A DNA stretch of 64,000 bases from CAMDHY01 sp046156265 (GTDB lineage: Bacteria; Pseudomonadota; Alphaproteobacteria; Rhizobiales; Segnochrobactraceae): positions 186,001 through 250,000 of the forward strand of contig NZ_JAWDIR010000011.1 of NCBI RefSeq assembly GCF_046156265.1, in the 5' to 3' direction. The stretch's first letter is position 1, and each line of letters opens with the position of its first letter. Shown piece after piece: positions 51,641 to 60,500 of this stretch. The translations under genes were made by a program, and so were the position numbers. Under the pieces are notes generated by a model. It made no database searches. It had not been told where the DNA came from and saw nothing but the letters and a program-made list of their open reading frames with translations.

Positions 51641-53009
51641 ATTGCTCTCGATATCTCTGGACGATCTTCAGGGCGATGACGTTGAGCATCAGCGTGAAGA
51701 AGAACAGCACGAAGCCGAGCGCGAAGGCCGACAGCGTCTTGGCGCTGTCGAACTCCTGGTCGCCGACCAGCAAGGTCTTGATCTGCACCGTCACCGTGGT
51801 GACGGCGGCGAGCGGGTTGAAGGTGAGGTTGCCGGTGAGGCCGGCGGCCATGACGACGATCATCGTCTCGCCGACGGCGCGGCTGATCGCCAGCATGAAG
51901 GCCGAGACGAGGCCCGACAGGGCGGCCGGCAGCACCACCTTCTTGATCGTCTCCGACTTGGTGGCGCCCATGCCGTAGGAGCCGTCGCGAAGCGACTGCG
52001 GCACAGCGTTGATGACGTCGTCGGACAGCGAGGAGACGAAGGGGATGATCATGATCCCCATCACCAGGCCGGCGGCGAGCGCACTCTCGGAGGCGACGTC
52101 GAGCCCGAGTGTCTGGCCGACCTGGCGGATGAACGGCGCCACCGTCAGGGCGGCGAAGAAGCCGAACACCACCGTCGGCACGCCGGCGAGGATCTCGAGC
52201 ACCGGCTTCACCACCGAGCGGACCCGCGGCGAGGCGTACTCGGCCATGTAGATCGCCGAGAACAGGCCGATCGGGCCGGCGACGCACATGGCAATCAGCA
52301 TGATCAGCGTCGTGCCGACGAACAGCGGGACGGCACCGAAGGCTCCGGACTGGCCGACCTGGTCGGTGCGGATCGCCGTCTGCGGGCTCCACTGCAGGCC
52401 GAACAGGAAGTCGTACCAGGGGTAGCGTGCAAAGAAGCGCATCGTCTCGAAGAACACCGAGAAGACGATGCCGATGGTCGTCAGGATGGCGACCGCCGAG
52501 CAGGCGATCAGCACGACCTTGACGATGACTTCGAAGCGGTTGCGCGCCCGGAAGTGTGGCGACACGGTGCGCAGGCTGAGGGCCATGCCCGCGAAGCCCG
52601 CGACAATGCCGAGGGCGAGCGCAAGCCAGCCGGCGATCGACCGCCATGCCGCGTAGCTCTCGCCAGCCACGACGACCGGATCGGCGACGCTGCCGGCCGG
52701 CGCGCTGCCGTCGGCGACCATCATGATCTCGCGCAGCCGCGTCGCCTTGGCGAGCTCGTCGGCCGGCTGCAGATCCAGCGGCAGCAGGCCGAGGGCGTGC
52801 GCCTCGACCAGACGCGGGATCAGCGGCCCGAGCACGATCGCGATGAGGAACATCGGGATCACCGCCGCCGAGGCGGCGAAGAGGCCGTGATAGACGGGGA
52901 GGGAATGGAGTTGCCGCGTACCCCCGGGCATCGCCGCGGCGCGCTGGCGGCCCATCAGGAACGCGATCACGGCGAGCGCCGCGATGGCGATGAAATAATA
53001 AGAGGTCAT
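51633..53009 (-). CDS. pstC: Phosphate permease PstC
   Basis: A 458-residue permease, longer than the 320-residue classical PstC because of an N-terminal region with extra helices (1-20, 40-65 and 130-145) of the alphaproteobacterial form. The core has GTTLIMLIAMCVAGPIGLFS, EILAGVPTVVFGFFAALTV and the coupling loop LRDGSYGMGATKSETIKKVV. SRAVGETMIVVMAAG is typical. It lies 114 bases after pstS and overlaps pstA. Confidence 0.94.
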   Translation of the reverse strand: MTSYYFIAIAALAVIAFLMGRQRAAAMPGGTRQLHSLPVYHGLFAASAAVIPMFLIAIVLGPLIPRLVEAHALGLLPLDLQPADELAKATRLREIMMVADGSAPAGSVADPVVVAGESYAAWRSIAGWLALALGIVAGFAGMALSLRTVSPHFRARNRFEVIVKVVLIACSAVAILTTIGIVFSVFFETMRFFARYPWYDFLFGLQWSPQTAIRTDQVGQSGAFGAVPLFVGTTLIMLIAMCVAGPIGLFSAIYMAEYASPRVRSVVKPVLEILAGVPTVVFGFFAALTVAPFIRQVGQTLGLDVASESALAAGLVMGIMIIPFVSSLSDDVINAVPQSLRDGSYGMGATKSETIKKVVLPAALSGLVSAFMLAISRAVGETMIVVMAAGLTGNLTFNPLAAVTTVTVQIKTLLVGDQEFDSAKTLSAFALGFVLFFFTLMLNVIALKIVQRYREQYD

Positions 53010-53123
53010 GCCCCGCCTCGAGGTTGGAACCGAGAGCCCCGCTCGGCTCTCCCTGCGGCCGGCGGCCGGAGGGAAGACGGCGGCCGGTCGAAACCGGCCG
53101 CCGACGTCAGCTTTGGGGAGCGA

Positions 53124-54173
53124 TCAGGAGCTCGGAGCCTGGATGGTCTCGAGGTCCTTCGCGGCGGCCTCGGCCTTGGCGGCCTCGGCTTCCGGCAGGG
53201 CGACAAGGCCCTTGGAGGTCAGGTAGCCGTCCTCGCCCATCGCCTTGTCGGAGGCGTACTCGACGATGAACTCCTGCAGGCCGGGGATGACGCCGACGTG
53301 CTGCTTCTTGAAGTAGACGAACAGCGGGCGGGCGACCGTGTACTCGCCCGACGCGATGGTGTCGAAGTCCGGCACGACGCCGTTCACTTCGGCGCCCTTG
53401 ATCTTCGCGGCGTTCTCTTCGAGGAACGAGTAGCCGAAGATGCCGACGGCCTTCGGGTTGGCGTCGAGCTTCTGGACGATCAGGTTGTCGTTCTCGCCGG
53501 CGTCGACATAGGCGCCGTCTTCGCGGATCGACTTCCAGACGTTGCCGAACGCCTTGGCATCGGCCTTCTTCATCGCCTTCAAGGCCTCGAACTCCTCGGC
53601 GCCCGGCTCCATGACGAGCTCGAGGAAGGAGTCACGCGTGCCGGACGTCGGCGGCGGGCCGAGGACCTCGATCTTCTCCGCCGGCAGCGAAGCGTCGATG
53701 TCGTTCCAGTTCTTGTAGGGGTTCGGGATCAGCGTGCCGTCCGGGCCGGGGACGTCCTTGGCGAGCGCCAGGAAGACCTGACCCTTGGTCAGCTTGAAGT
53801 CCGGGCCCGACTTGGCGTTGGCGATCGTCAGGCCGTCGAAGCCGACCTTGAGCTCGATGATCTCGGTGACGCCGTTCTTCTGGCAGTCGTCGAACTCGCT
53901 CTTCTTGATCGCGCGGGACGCGTTGGAGGCGTCCGGCTGATCGACGCCGACGCCGGCGCAGAACAGCTTGAAGCCGCCGCCCGTGCCGGTCGACTCGACG
54001 ACCGGAGTCTTGAACTGGCCCATCTTGCCGAACTGCTCGGCGACGGCGGTGGTGAACGGATAGACCGTCGAGGAGCCGACGATGCGGATCTGGTCGCGCG
54101 CCTCGGCGGCGCCGGCGACGAGCGCGCCGGTCATGGCGAGCGTGAGAACGCTGGCGAGCGTCTTGGTCTTCAC
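53124..54173 (-). CDS. pstS: Phosphate-binding protein PstS
   Basis: A 349-residue periplasmic protein with a 25-residue signal peptide (VKTKTLASVLTLAMTGALVA, cleaved near AEA). The mature part starts RDQIRIVGSSTVYPF, and the binding segments VESTGTGGGFKLFC and PPPTSGTRDSFLEL contact phosphate in PstS. The GTG start gives the proper signal peptide; AGGGAGAG lies upstream. A three-repeat Pho box ends 119 bases before it. Confidence 0.95.
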   Translation of the reverse strand: MKTKTLASVLTLAMTGALVAGAAEARDQIRIVGSSTVYPFTTAVAEQFGKMGQFKTPVVESTGTGGGFKLFCAGVGVDQPDASNASRAIKKSEFDDCQKNGVTEIIELKVGFDGLTIANAKSGPDFKLTKGQVFLALAKDVPGPDGTLIPNPYKNWNDIDASLPAEKIEVLGPPPTSGTRDSFLELVMEPGAEEFEALKAMKKADAKAFGNVWKSIREDGAYVDAGENDNLIVQKLDANPKAVGIFGYSFLEENAAKIKGAEVNGVVPDFDTIASGEYTVARPLFVYFKKQHVGVIPGLQEFIVEYASDKAMGEDGYLTSKGLVALPEAEAAKAEAAAKDLETIQAPSS

Positions 54174-54291
54174 CGGGACTCTCCCTGTGGTTTGAACTTG
54201 GCGGCCCGCGGAGGCGCGGCGGCCGGGTGACCCGTCCATCGGGGACGGGCCTTGCGTGCGGTGGCGACGAGTGCCGCCTCCATGCCCCCTT

Positions 54292-55686
54292 CTATGACTC
54301 GCCGATGATCCTTTTATGACTATCCAAGCCATTGAAATCATTGAGTGCGTCTGCTGAGCCGGATTCGCTCTGTGAAGGCGGCAAAGCATCGAGTCGAACG
54401 CTGAAGAGGGCGCCGCCGCCGGCCGGGCTCTCGATCGAAAGCCGCGCCCGGTGGCGGTTCAGGATGTGCTTGACGATGGCGAGGCCGAGGCCGGTGCCCT
54501 TGCGGGCGCGGCTCGCGCCGACATCCACCCGGTAGAATCGCTCGGTGAGGCGCGGGATGTGCTCGGCGGCGACGCCCGGGCCGTAGTCGCGCACGGCGAC
54601 GACGACGGCCGGCCGCTCGGCGGTGCGGTCACAGCGCGCGGTGACGACGACGCGGCCGCCGGAGGCGCCGTAGTTCACGGCGTTTTCCACGAGGTTGGCG
54701 AACACCTGCACGAGTTCGTCGCGGTCGCCGCGCACAGGGAGCGGCTTCTCCGGGATGTCGCTCTCGATGGCGACGCCGCCGTCGGCGGCGACGGGAGCGA
54801 GGGTCTCGACGACGTGGCGCAACAGCGCGCCGACGTCGACGTCGTCGGTGAGCGGCACGTGGGCGCGCATCTCGATCCGCGACAGAGACAGGAGATCGTC
54901 GATCAGCCGCCGCATGCGCGCCGCCTGCTCGCCCATGATGGCGAGGAAGCGCTCGCGCGCCTCCGGGTCCTCCCGCGCCGGGCCGCGCAGGGTGTCGATG
55001 AAGCCGGTCAGGGAGGCGAGCGGCGTGCGCAGCTCGTGGCTGGCGTTGGCGACGAAGTCGGCGCGCATGCGCTCGACCATGTGGCCCTCGGTGAGATCGC
55101 GCACCAGCACCAGCACGAGATCGCCGCCGCGCGGCGTCCGGGCTTCGCCCGGAGGTGCCGCGAGCGGTGCGATGAAGGCTTCCAGCCAGCGCTCCGTCGG
55201 CACCTTCTCGGCCCAGGCGATGCGCTCCTGCGCCGCCCCGGTGGAGACGCGGTCGAGCGCCTCCAGGAAGGAGGGGGCGCGCAGCCGGAACGACAGCGGG
55301 TCGCCCAGGTGGAGCGTGCCGAAAGCGGGCGCGGCGGCGCGGTTGGCGAAGCGCAGCCGGCCGCGGCGGTCGACGACGAAGGCGGGCTCGGGCAGCGCGT
55401 CGAGGGCCGCCTTGACGCCGGCGTCGGGGAAGCGGGCGTGGGCGTCGCGCGGCCGCGACGTCACCGTGCGCGGTCGTGCCCGGTTGAGGGCGACGGCGGT
55501 GGCGACGCCGGTGGCGCACACGGCGATCGCCGCGGCCGGCCACGGCACGGCGAAGGCGGCGCCCAGCGCGATGATCGACAGCGTGCCGACGGCGAGCGGC
55601 ACCAGCACGACGGCCGTCGTGCTCGGCGCGGGGGCCGCGGGCGGCGGATCGTCGTCTGGATCGGGGATCGGTTCGCTCGTCGACAT
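54292..55686 (-). CDS. phoR: Phosphate regulon sensor kinase PhoR
   Basis: A 464-residue kinase. Two hydrophobic segments are in the first 70 residues, then a PAS domain (about 93-200, PEPAFVVDRRGRLRFANRAA) and the H-box FVANASHELRTPLASLTGFI with the phospho-His. The N, F and G boxes appear as LVENAVNYGASG, RFYRVDVG and GTGLGLAIVKHILNRHRA. It phosphorylates PhoB in phosphate starvation. It precedes pstS on the same strand, and its last codons double as the Pho box. Confidence 0.94.
   Translation of the reverse strand: MSTSEPIPDPDDDPPPAAPAPSTTAVVLVPLAVGTLSIIALGAAFAVPWPAAAIAVCATGVATAVALNRARPRTVTSRPRDAHARFPDAGVKAALDALPEPAFVVDRRGRLRFANRAAAPAFGTLHLGDPLSFRLRAPSFLEALDRVSTGAAQERIAWAEKVPTERWLEAFIAPLAAPPGEARTPRGGDLVLVLVRDLTEGHMVERMRADFVANASHELRTPLASLTGFIDTLRGPAREDPEARERFLAIMGEQAARMRRLIDDLLSLSRIEMRAHVPLTDDVDVGALLRHVVETLAPVAADGGVAIESDIPEKPLPVRGDRDELVQVFANLVENAVNYGASGGRVVVTARCDRTAERPAVVVAVRDYGPGVAAEHIPRLTERFYRVDVGASRARKGTGLGLAIVKHILNRHRARLSIESPAGGGALFSVRLDALPPSQSESGSADALNDFNGLDSHKRIIGES
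54293..54321 (-). promoter_or_regulatory. Pho box upstream of pstS
   Basis: On the minus strand AGTCATA, GATCATC and AGTCATA repeat every 11 bases with 4-base A/G-rich spacers, the layout of PhoB sites (consensus CTGTCAT repeated). The site overlaps the final codons of phoR (HKRIIGES and stop) and precedes pstS by about 120 bases. Binding by PhoB is inferred. Confidence 0.7.
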
Positions 55687-55806
55687 CGCCTCGGCCGCCG
55701 GGTCGCGAGGCCACCCGTCATGGGCAAATCACCTCGGATCAGCCGGCAGACTAGCGCGCCCCGCTTCCGTTCGCATGACGGCCGCGCGACGGCGCGGCGG
55801 CGCCCC

Positions 55807-56349
55807 TCAGTTCGGCCGGGGCGGCTGGTATCCGGGGCCGGTCGTCAGCGGCGCCTTCGGCATCACCGACTGGTCGATGTTGGAGGTGAAGCTCGTCTCG
55901 AGGCGGCCGATCTCCTCGCCCTCCGGGCTCAGCATGCGCACCGTCACGGCGTAGGGCTTGCCAGCGACGACGCCGTCCACCGGCGGCGACTTCAGCACGA
56001 GCTTCGTCAGGCCGACGCGGGCGACCTGTTCCTCGACGATCGGCGGGCCGCCGGCGGGGTCGTCGAAGGCGGTGATGATGCGGGTGCCGGCGGGAATGGT
56101 GCGCTCGACGCGGGCGACGAGGCCGTAGGTCGCCTCGGCGATGCGGTAGTTGAAGACGAAGCCGCCGCCTTCCAGCGTCAGCATCGGGCCGTCGCCGCCG
56201 CGCTGGGCCAGGGGCGCCAGAAGCAGCACGCCGCCGGCGACGACGAGAGCGGCGGCGAGGCCGAGGAAGAGCGCGCGCGACCGGCCGGGCCGGCGGGCAG
56301 GAGCGGTCATTGCCGCGCCGAGCGGAGCGGTCGCCGTGAGGGTCGTCAT
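55807..56349 (-). CDS. Hypothetical membrane-anchored protein
   Basis: A 180-residue protein with a short basic N-terminus, one hydrophobic segment (about 25-47, ALFLGLAAALVVAGGVLLLA) and a soluble C-terminal part of predicted beta-rich character. The start at 56349 is set by GGAGGTGA. The VFNYRIAEATYGLVARVERT and TRIITAFDDPAGG stretches are not from a family I recognise. Topology suggests a periplasmic domain anchored at its N-terminus. It diverges from the permease at 56535 and lies upstream of phoR. Confidence 0.65.
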   Translation of the reverse strand: MTTLTATAPLGAAMTAPARRPGRSRALFLGLAAALVVAGGVLLLAPLAQRGGDGPMLTLEGGGFVFNYRIAEATYGLVARVERTIPAGTRIITAFDDPAGGPPIVEEQVARVGLTKLVLKSPPVDGVVAGKPYAVTVRMLSPEGEEIGRLETSFTSNIDQSVMPKAPLTTGPGYQPPRPN

Positions 56350-56534
56350 CGCCGTCACCTCCTCGCCGGCGGATCGACGACCGCCGTTCATTGAACCGTC
56401 CGGATAAGTTACCATCGACGATCCACCCCGGCAAAGCACCGGGAGTTCGGCTAAACCGCCGGCCGCGTCCTCGCGGCCGTCCCCGAGACCAGCGGCGCCC
56501 CGACGGGCAAGCCGCCCCGCGAACGGAGACGGCC

Positions 56535-57479
56535 ATGCCGGTGCAGGTGTCCTTCGAGGTCGCCTATTTCCTGCAGCAGCTGCTCAACGCCCTGCAGATC
56601 GGCGCCTTCTATGGCCTGCTGGCGGCCTCCTACGCCCTCGTCTACGGCATCACGCGGCGCATCAACTTCGCCTTCGGAGCGATCGCGACCTTCGGCGCGG
56701 CGGCGTGCTTCAACGTCGTCGTGCTGGTCGGCTTCCTGTGGCCGCTGCCGACGGTCGCGGCGATCCTGATCGCCGGCGGCTACGCCATCGCTGCGGCGGC
56801 GCTGCTCGGAACGGCGATGGAGCGGCTGGTCATCCGCCCGGTGGCGCAGGCCGCCAACCTCTCGATGCTGGTGACGACGATTGCGGTCACGATCGTCATC
56901 GAGGAGGCGATCCGCATCGCCAACGGCTCCTACGAGCGCTGGCTGCCGCCGATGATGCTCGCCTCGGTGACGGTGGCGGAGGCGCCGGGCTTCCCGGTCC
57001 GTGTCACCTCGAGCCAGACGATCGTCGTGCCGATCGCGCTCGCCGTGGCGCTGGCGCTGGTCGTCTTCATCGCCCGCCATCCGTTCGGCCGGCTGTGGCG
57101 GGCCTGCGCCGAGGACCCGAAGGCGGCGGCGATGCTCGGCATCGACGTCGCCGGCGTGCGGGCGGTGACGTTCACCATCGCCGCTGCCGCCGCCGGGGCG
57201 GCGGGCGTTCTGATGCTGGTCGCCTACGGCAACGTCAATTTCCACACGAGCTTCATGGTGGCGCTGAAGGCGCTGCTCGCGGCCATCGTCGGCGGCATCG
57301 GCTCGGTCGGTGGCGCGCTCGTCGGCGGGCTGGTGCTGGCGGCGATCGAGGTCGGCTGGACGACGGCGTTCGGGGCGAACTGGCGCGACGTCGCCGTGCT
57401 TCTGGCCCTCACGGCGCTGTTCGCGATGCGCCCGCAGGGCATCGTCGCGCTGCCCGGACGGCGCGACCATGACGCCTGA
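56535..57479 (+). CDS. Branched-chain amino acid ABC permease (LivH type), orphan
   Basis: A 314-residue membrane protein with eight or so hydrophobic segments. LQIGAFYGLLAASYALVYGI and RINFAFGAIATFG near the N-terminus, and the AEDPKAAAMLGIDVAGVRAV loop, are the LivH signature of hydrophobic amino acid or urea importers. The start at 56535 begins MPVQVSFEVAYFLQQ. Neither LivM, the ATPases nor a binding protein is nearby; the next gene is NAD-glutamate dehydrogenase. The substrate is unknown. Confidence 0.85.
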   Translation: MPVQVSFEVAYFLQQLLNALQIGAFYGLLAASYALVYGITRRINFAFGAIATFGAAACFNVVVLVGFLWPLPTVAAILIAGGYAIAAAALLGTAMERLVIRPVAQAANLSMLVTTIAVTIVIEEAIRIANGSYERWLPPMMLASVTVAEAPGFPVRVTSSQTIVVPIALAVALALVVFIARHPFGRLWRACAEDPKAAAMLGIDVAGVRAVTFTIAAAAAGAAGVLMLVAYGNVNFHTSFMVALKALLAAIVGGIGSVGGALVGGLVLAAIEVGWTTAFGANWRDVAVLLALTALFAMRPQGIVALPGRRDHDA

Positions 57480-57570
57480 TTTTCCCGGCTTTCATTGATC
57501 CGCCGCATCCGAGGGGGCATGCTCCGCCCAAATTTCGCGCACGACGGCGTGACGCGACGGGAGAGTGTGG

Positions 57571-60500
57571 ATGCTCGAGCGCTACGAGAGCGAGAAGGCC
57601 GACCGGCTGGCGGTGGTGCGGCAGCGGCTGGAGGCCCGCCGTCCGGACGGCCCCGAGCGTGCCCGCTTCGCCGAGGCGATGTTCGGCCACACCGCGGCCG
57701 AGGACCTCGTCGCCTACCTGCCCGACGACCTGATCTGGCTCGTCGACGACGCCTGGGCGGCGTTCGCCGGGCGTGAGCCCGGCAAGCACCGGCTGCGCTT
57801 CGTCGACCCGCCCTTCGAGCCGAATGGACGGGCGGTGACGGTCGTCGAGATCCTCAACGACGACATGCCGTTTCTGCTCGATTCGGTGATGGGCGAACTC
57901 GGCGACGCCGGACTGGTGGTGCGGCTCGTCTCGCACCCGATCCTCGCCCTGAAGCGCTCGGCCGACGGCAGGCTCGAGAGCTTCCAGGGCCTCGCCGACG
58001 CCCGCTCGGGCGAGCGCGAGAGCCTCATCACCATCCACGTCGACCGCATCCCCGCCGCCGACGACCGCGTGCAGATCGCCCGCCGCCTCGACGCGACCCT
58101 GTGGGACGACCGCCACGCCGTCGCCGACTGGCAGGCGATGCGGGCGCGTGCCCGCGCCGTCGCCGCCGAGTGGCGGGCGGCCCGCCTCACCATCAGCCCG
58201 GAGACGCTCGCGGAAGCCGAGGCCTTCGTCGAGTGGCTGGCGGACGACAACTTCACCTTCCTCGGCGTGCGCGAATACGAATACCGCGGCGACACCGCCG
58301 ACGGCATCCTGGAGCGCACCGACGAGCCCGGGCTCGGCATTCTGCGCGACCCGGACGTGCGCGTGCTCCGGCGCGGCGGCGAGCTCATCACCACGACGCA
58401 GGAGATCCGCGAGTTCCTGCTTCGGCCCGACCCGATCATCATCACCAAGGCGAATCTGCGCTCGCGCGTCCATCGCCGTACCCACATGGACTATGTCGGC
58501 ATCAAGCGCTTCGCGCCCGACGGCAGCCTGGCCGGTGAGGTGCGCATCGTCGGGCTGTTCACCCACGACGCCTACACGCGCTCGGTGATGTCGATCCCGC
58601 TGGTGCGCCGCAAGGCGGAGATGGTGCTGGCGGGCGGCGGCTTCGCCCCGGCGAGCCATTCCGGCAAGGCGCTGACCAACGTGCTGGAGTCCTATCCGCG
58701 CGACGAGATGTTCCAGCTCGAGGTGGAGACGCTCGCCGCCCACGCCTTCGCCATCCTGGAGCTCGGCGAGCGGCCACGTATCCGCGTGCTGGCGCGCCGC
58801 GACGAGTTCGACCGCTTCGTCTCCGTGCTCGTCTATGTGCCGCGCGAGCGCTACTCCACCACCGTCGACCACCGCATCGGCGAGCTTCTCGCCGATCGCT
58901 ACGGCGGTCGCGTCTCCTCCTCGGCGATCGCCTTTCCCGAGGGTCAACTCGCCCGCCTGCACGTCATCGTCGGCCTGCGCGCCGGACCGCGCCCGGACCC
59001 CGACCGCGAGGAGATCGAGGCCGAGATCGGCGAGATCGTCCGCACATGGTCGGACGACCTGCGCCGTGCCTTTGCGGCGATGCCCGACCGCCAGCACGCC
59101 CGCCACCTGCTCGATCGCTACGGCGAGGCGTTCAGCATCGGCTACCGGGATACCTATGCGGCCGACGATGCCGTCGACGACGTCATGGTGCTGGAGCGGC
59201 TCACCGGTGAGCGGCGCACTGCCATCAACTTCAACCGCCGAGAGGGCGACCCGGCGAGCCGGGTGTCGCTGAAGCTCTTCAACCGCGAGGCGCCGATCCC
59301 GCTGTCGGACCGCGTGCCGGTGGTCGAGGCGATGGGCTTCCGCGTCGTCAACGAGCGCACCTTCCGCATCCGCCCCGGCGACGAGCGCGGCCGCGTCTAC
59401 CTGCACGACATGACGCTCGAGCGCGCCGATGGCGGCGCCGTCGACCTCGAGCGCCTCGATGCACCGCTCGAGGCGATGTTCATGGCGGTGTGGTTCGGCC
59501 ACGCCGAGAGCGACGGCTACAACGGACTGATCCTGTCGGCCGGCCTCGGCTGGCGCGACATCGCCATGCTCAGGGCGCTGTCGCGCTACCTCAGGCAGGC
59601 GCGCATCCCCTATTCGCAGGACTATCTCTGGGGCGCGCTCGGTCGCTATCCCGCGGTCGCCGCGGCGATCGTCGAGTTCTTCCACGTCCGCTTCGGCGTC
59701 GACCGGCCGGACGAGGGGAGGGCGGAGGCCGAGGCGGCGGTTCGCGGGCGCATCGAGACGGCGCTGGAGGCCGTGGCGAGCCTCGACGACGACCGCATCC
59801 TGCGCCGCTTCCTCAACGTCGTGACGGCGTGCGTTCGCACCAACTTCTTCGCCGATGGCGAGGACGGCCGGCCGCCGGAGACGCTCGCCTTCAAGCTCGA
59901 TTCCAGCGCCGTGGAAGAACTGCCGGCGCCGCGGCCCTATCGCGAGATCTGGGTCTACAGCCCGCGCGTCGAGGGCATCCACCTGCGCTTCGGCAAGGTC
60001 GCGCGGGGCGGACTCAGGTGGTCCGATCGGCCGCAGGACTTCCGCACCGAGGTGCTCGGCCTCGTCAAGGCGCAGCAGGTGAAGAACGCCGTCATCGTGC
60101 CGGTCGGCGCCAAGGGCGGCTTCGTGCCGAAGCTGCTGCCGCCCCCCTCGGCCGGCCGCGAGGCCTGGCTTGCCGAGGGCACCGGGGCCTACAAGATCTT
60201 CATCTCGACGCTCTTGTCGATCACCGACAACCTCGAGGGTGACGCGGTCGTGCCGCCGGGGCGCGTCGTCCGCCATGACGGTGACGACCCCTATCTCGTG
60301 GTCGCTGCCGACAAGGGCACCGCCACCTTCTCCGACACGGCGAACGCCATCGCGCTCGAGCGCGGCTTCTGGCTCGGCGACGCCTTCGCCTCGGGCGGGT
60401 CTGCCGGCTACGACCACAAGAAGATGGGCATCACCGCCCGCGGCGCCTGGGAGGCGGTGAAGCGCCACTTCCGCGAGATCGACGTCGACATCCAGACGAC

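Noticed and set aside
55687..55806. A possible Pho box before phoR
   Set aside because: Only one weak half-site (CATGAC) is visible, without the 11-base periodic repeats seen before pstS.
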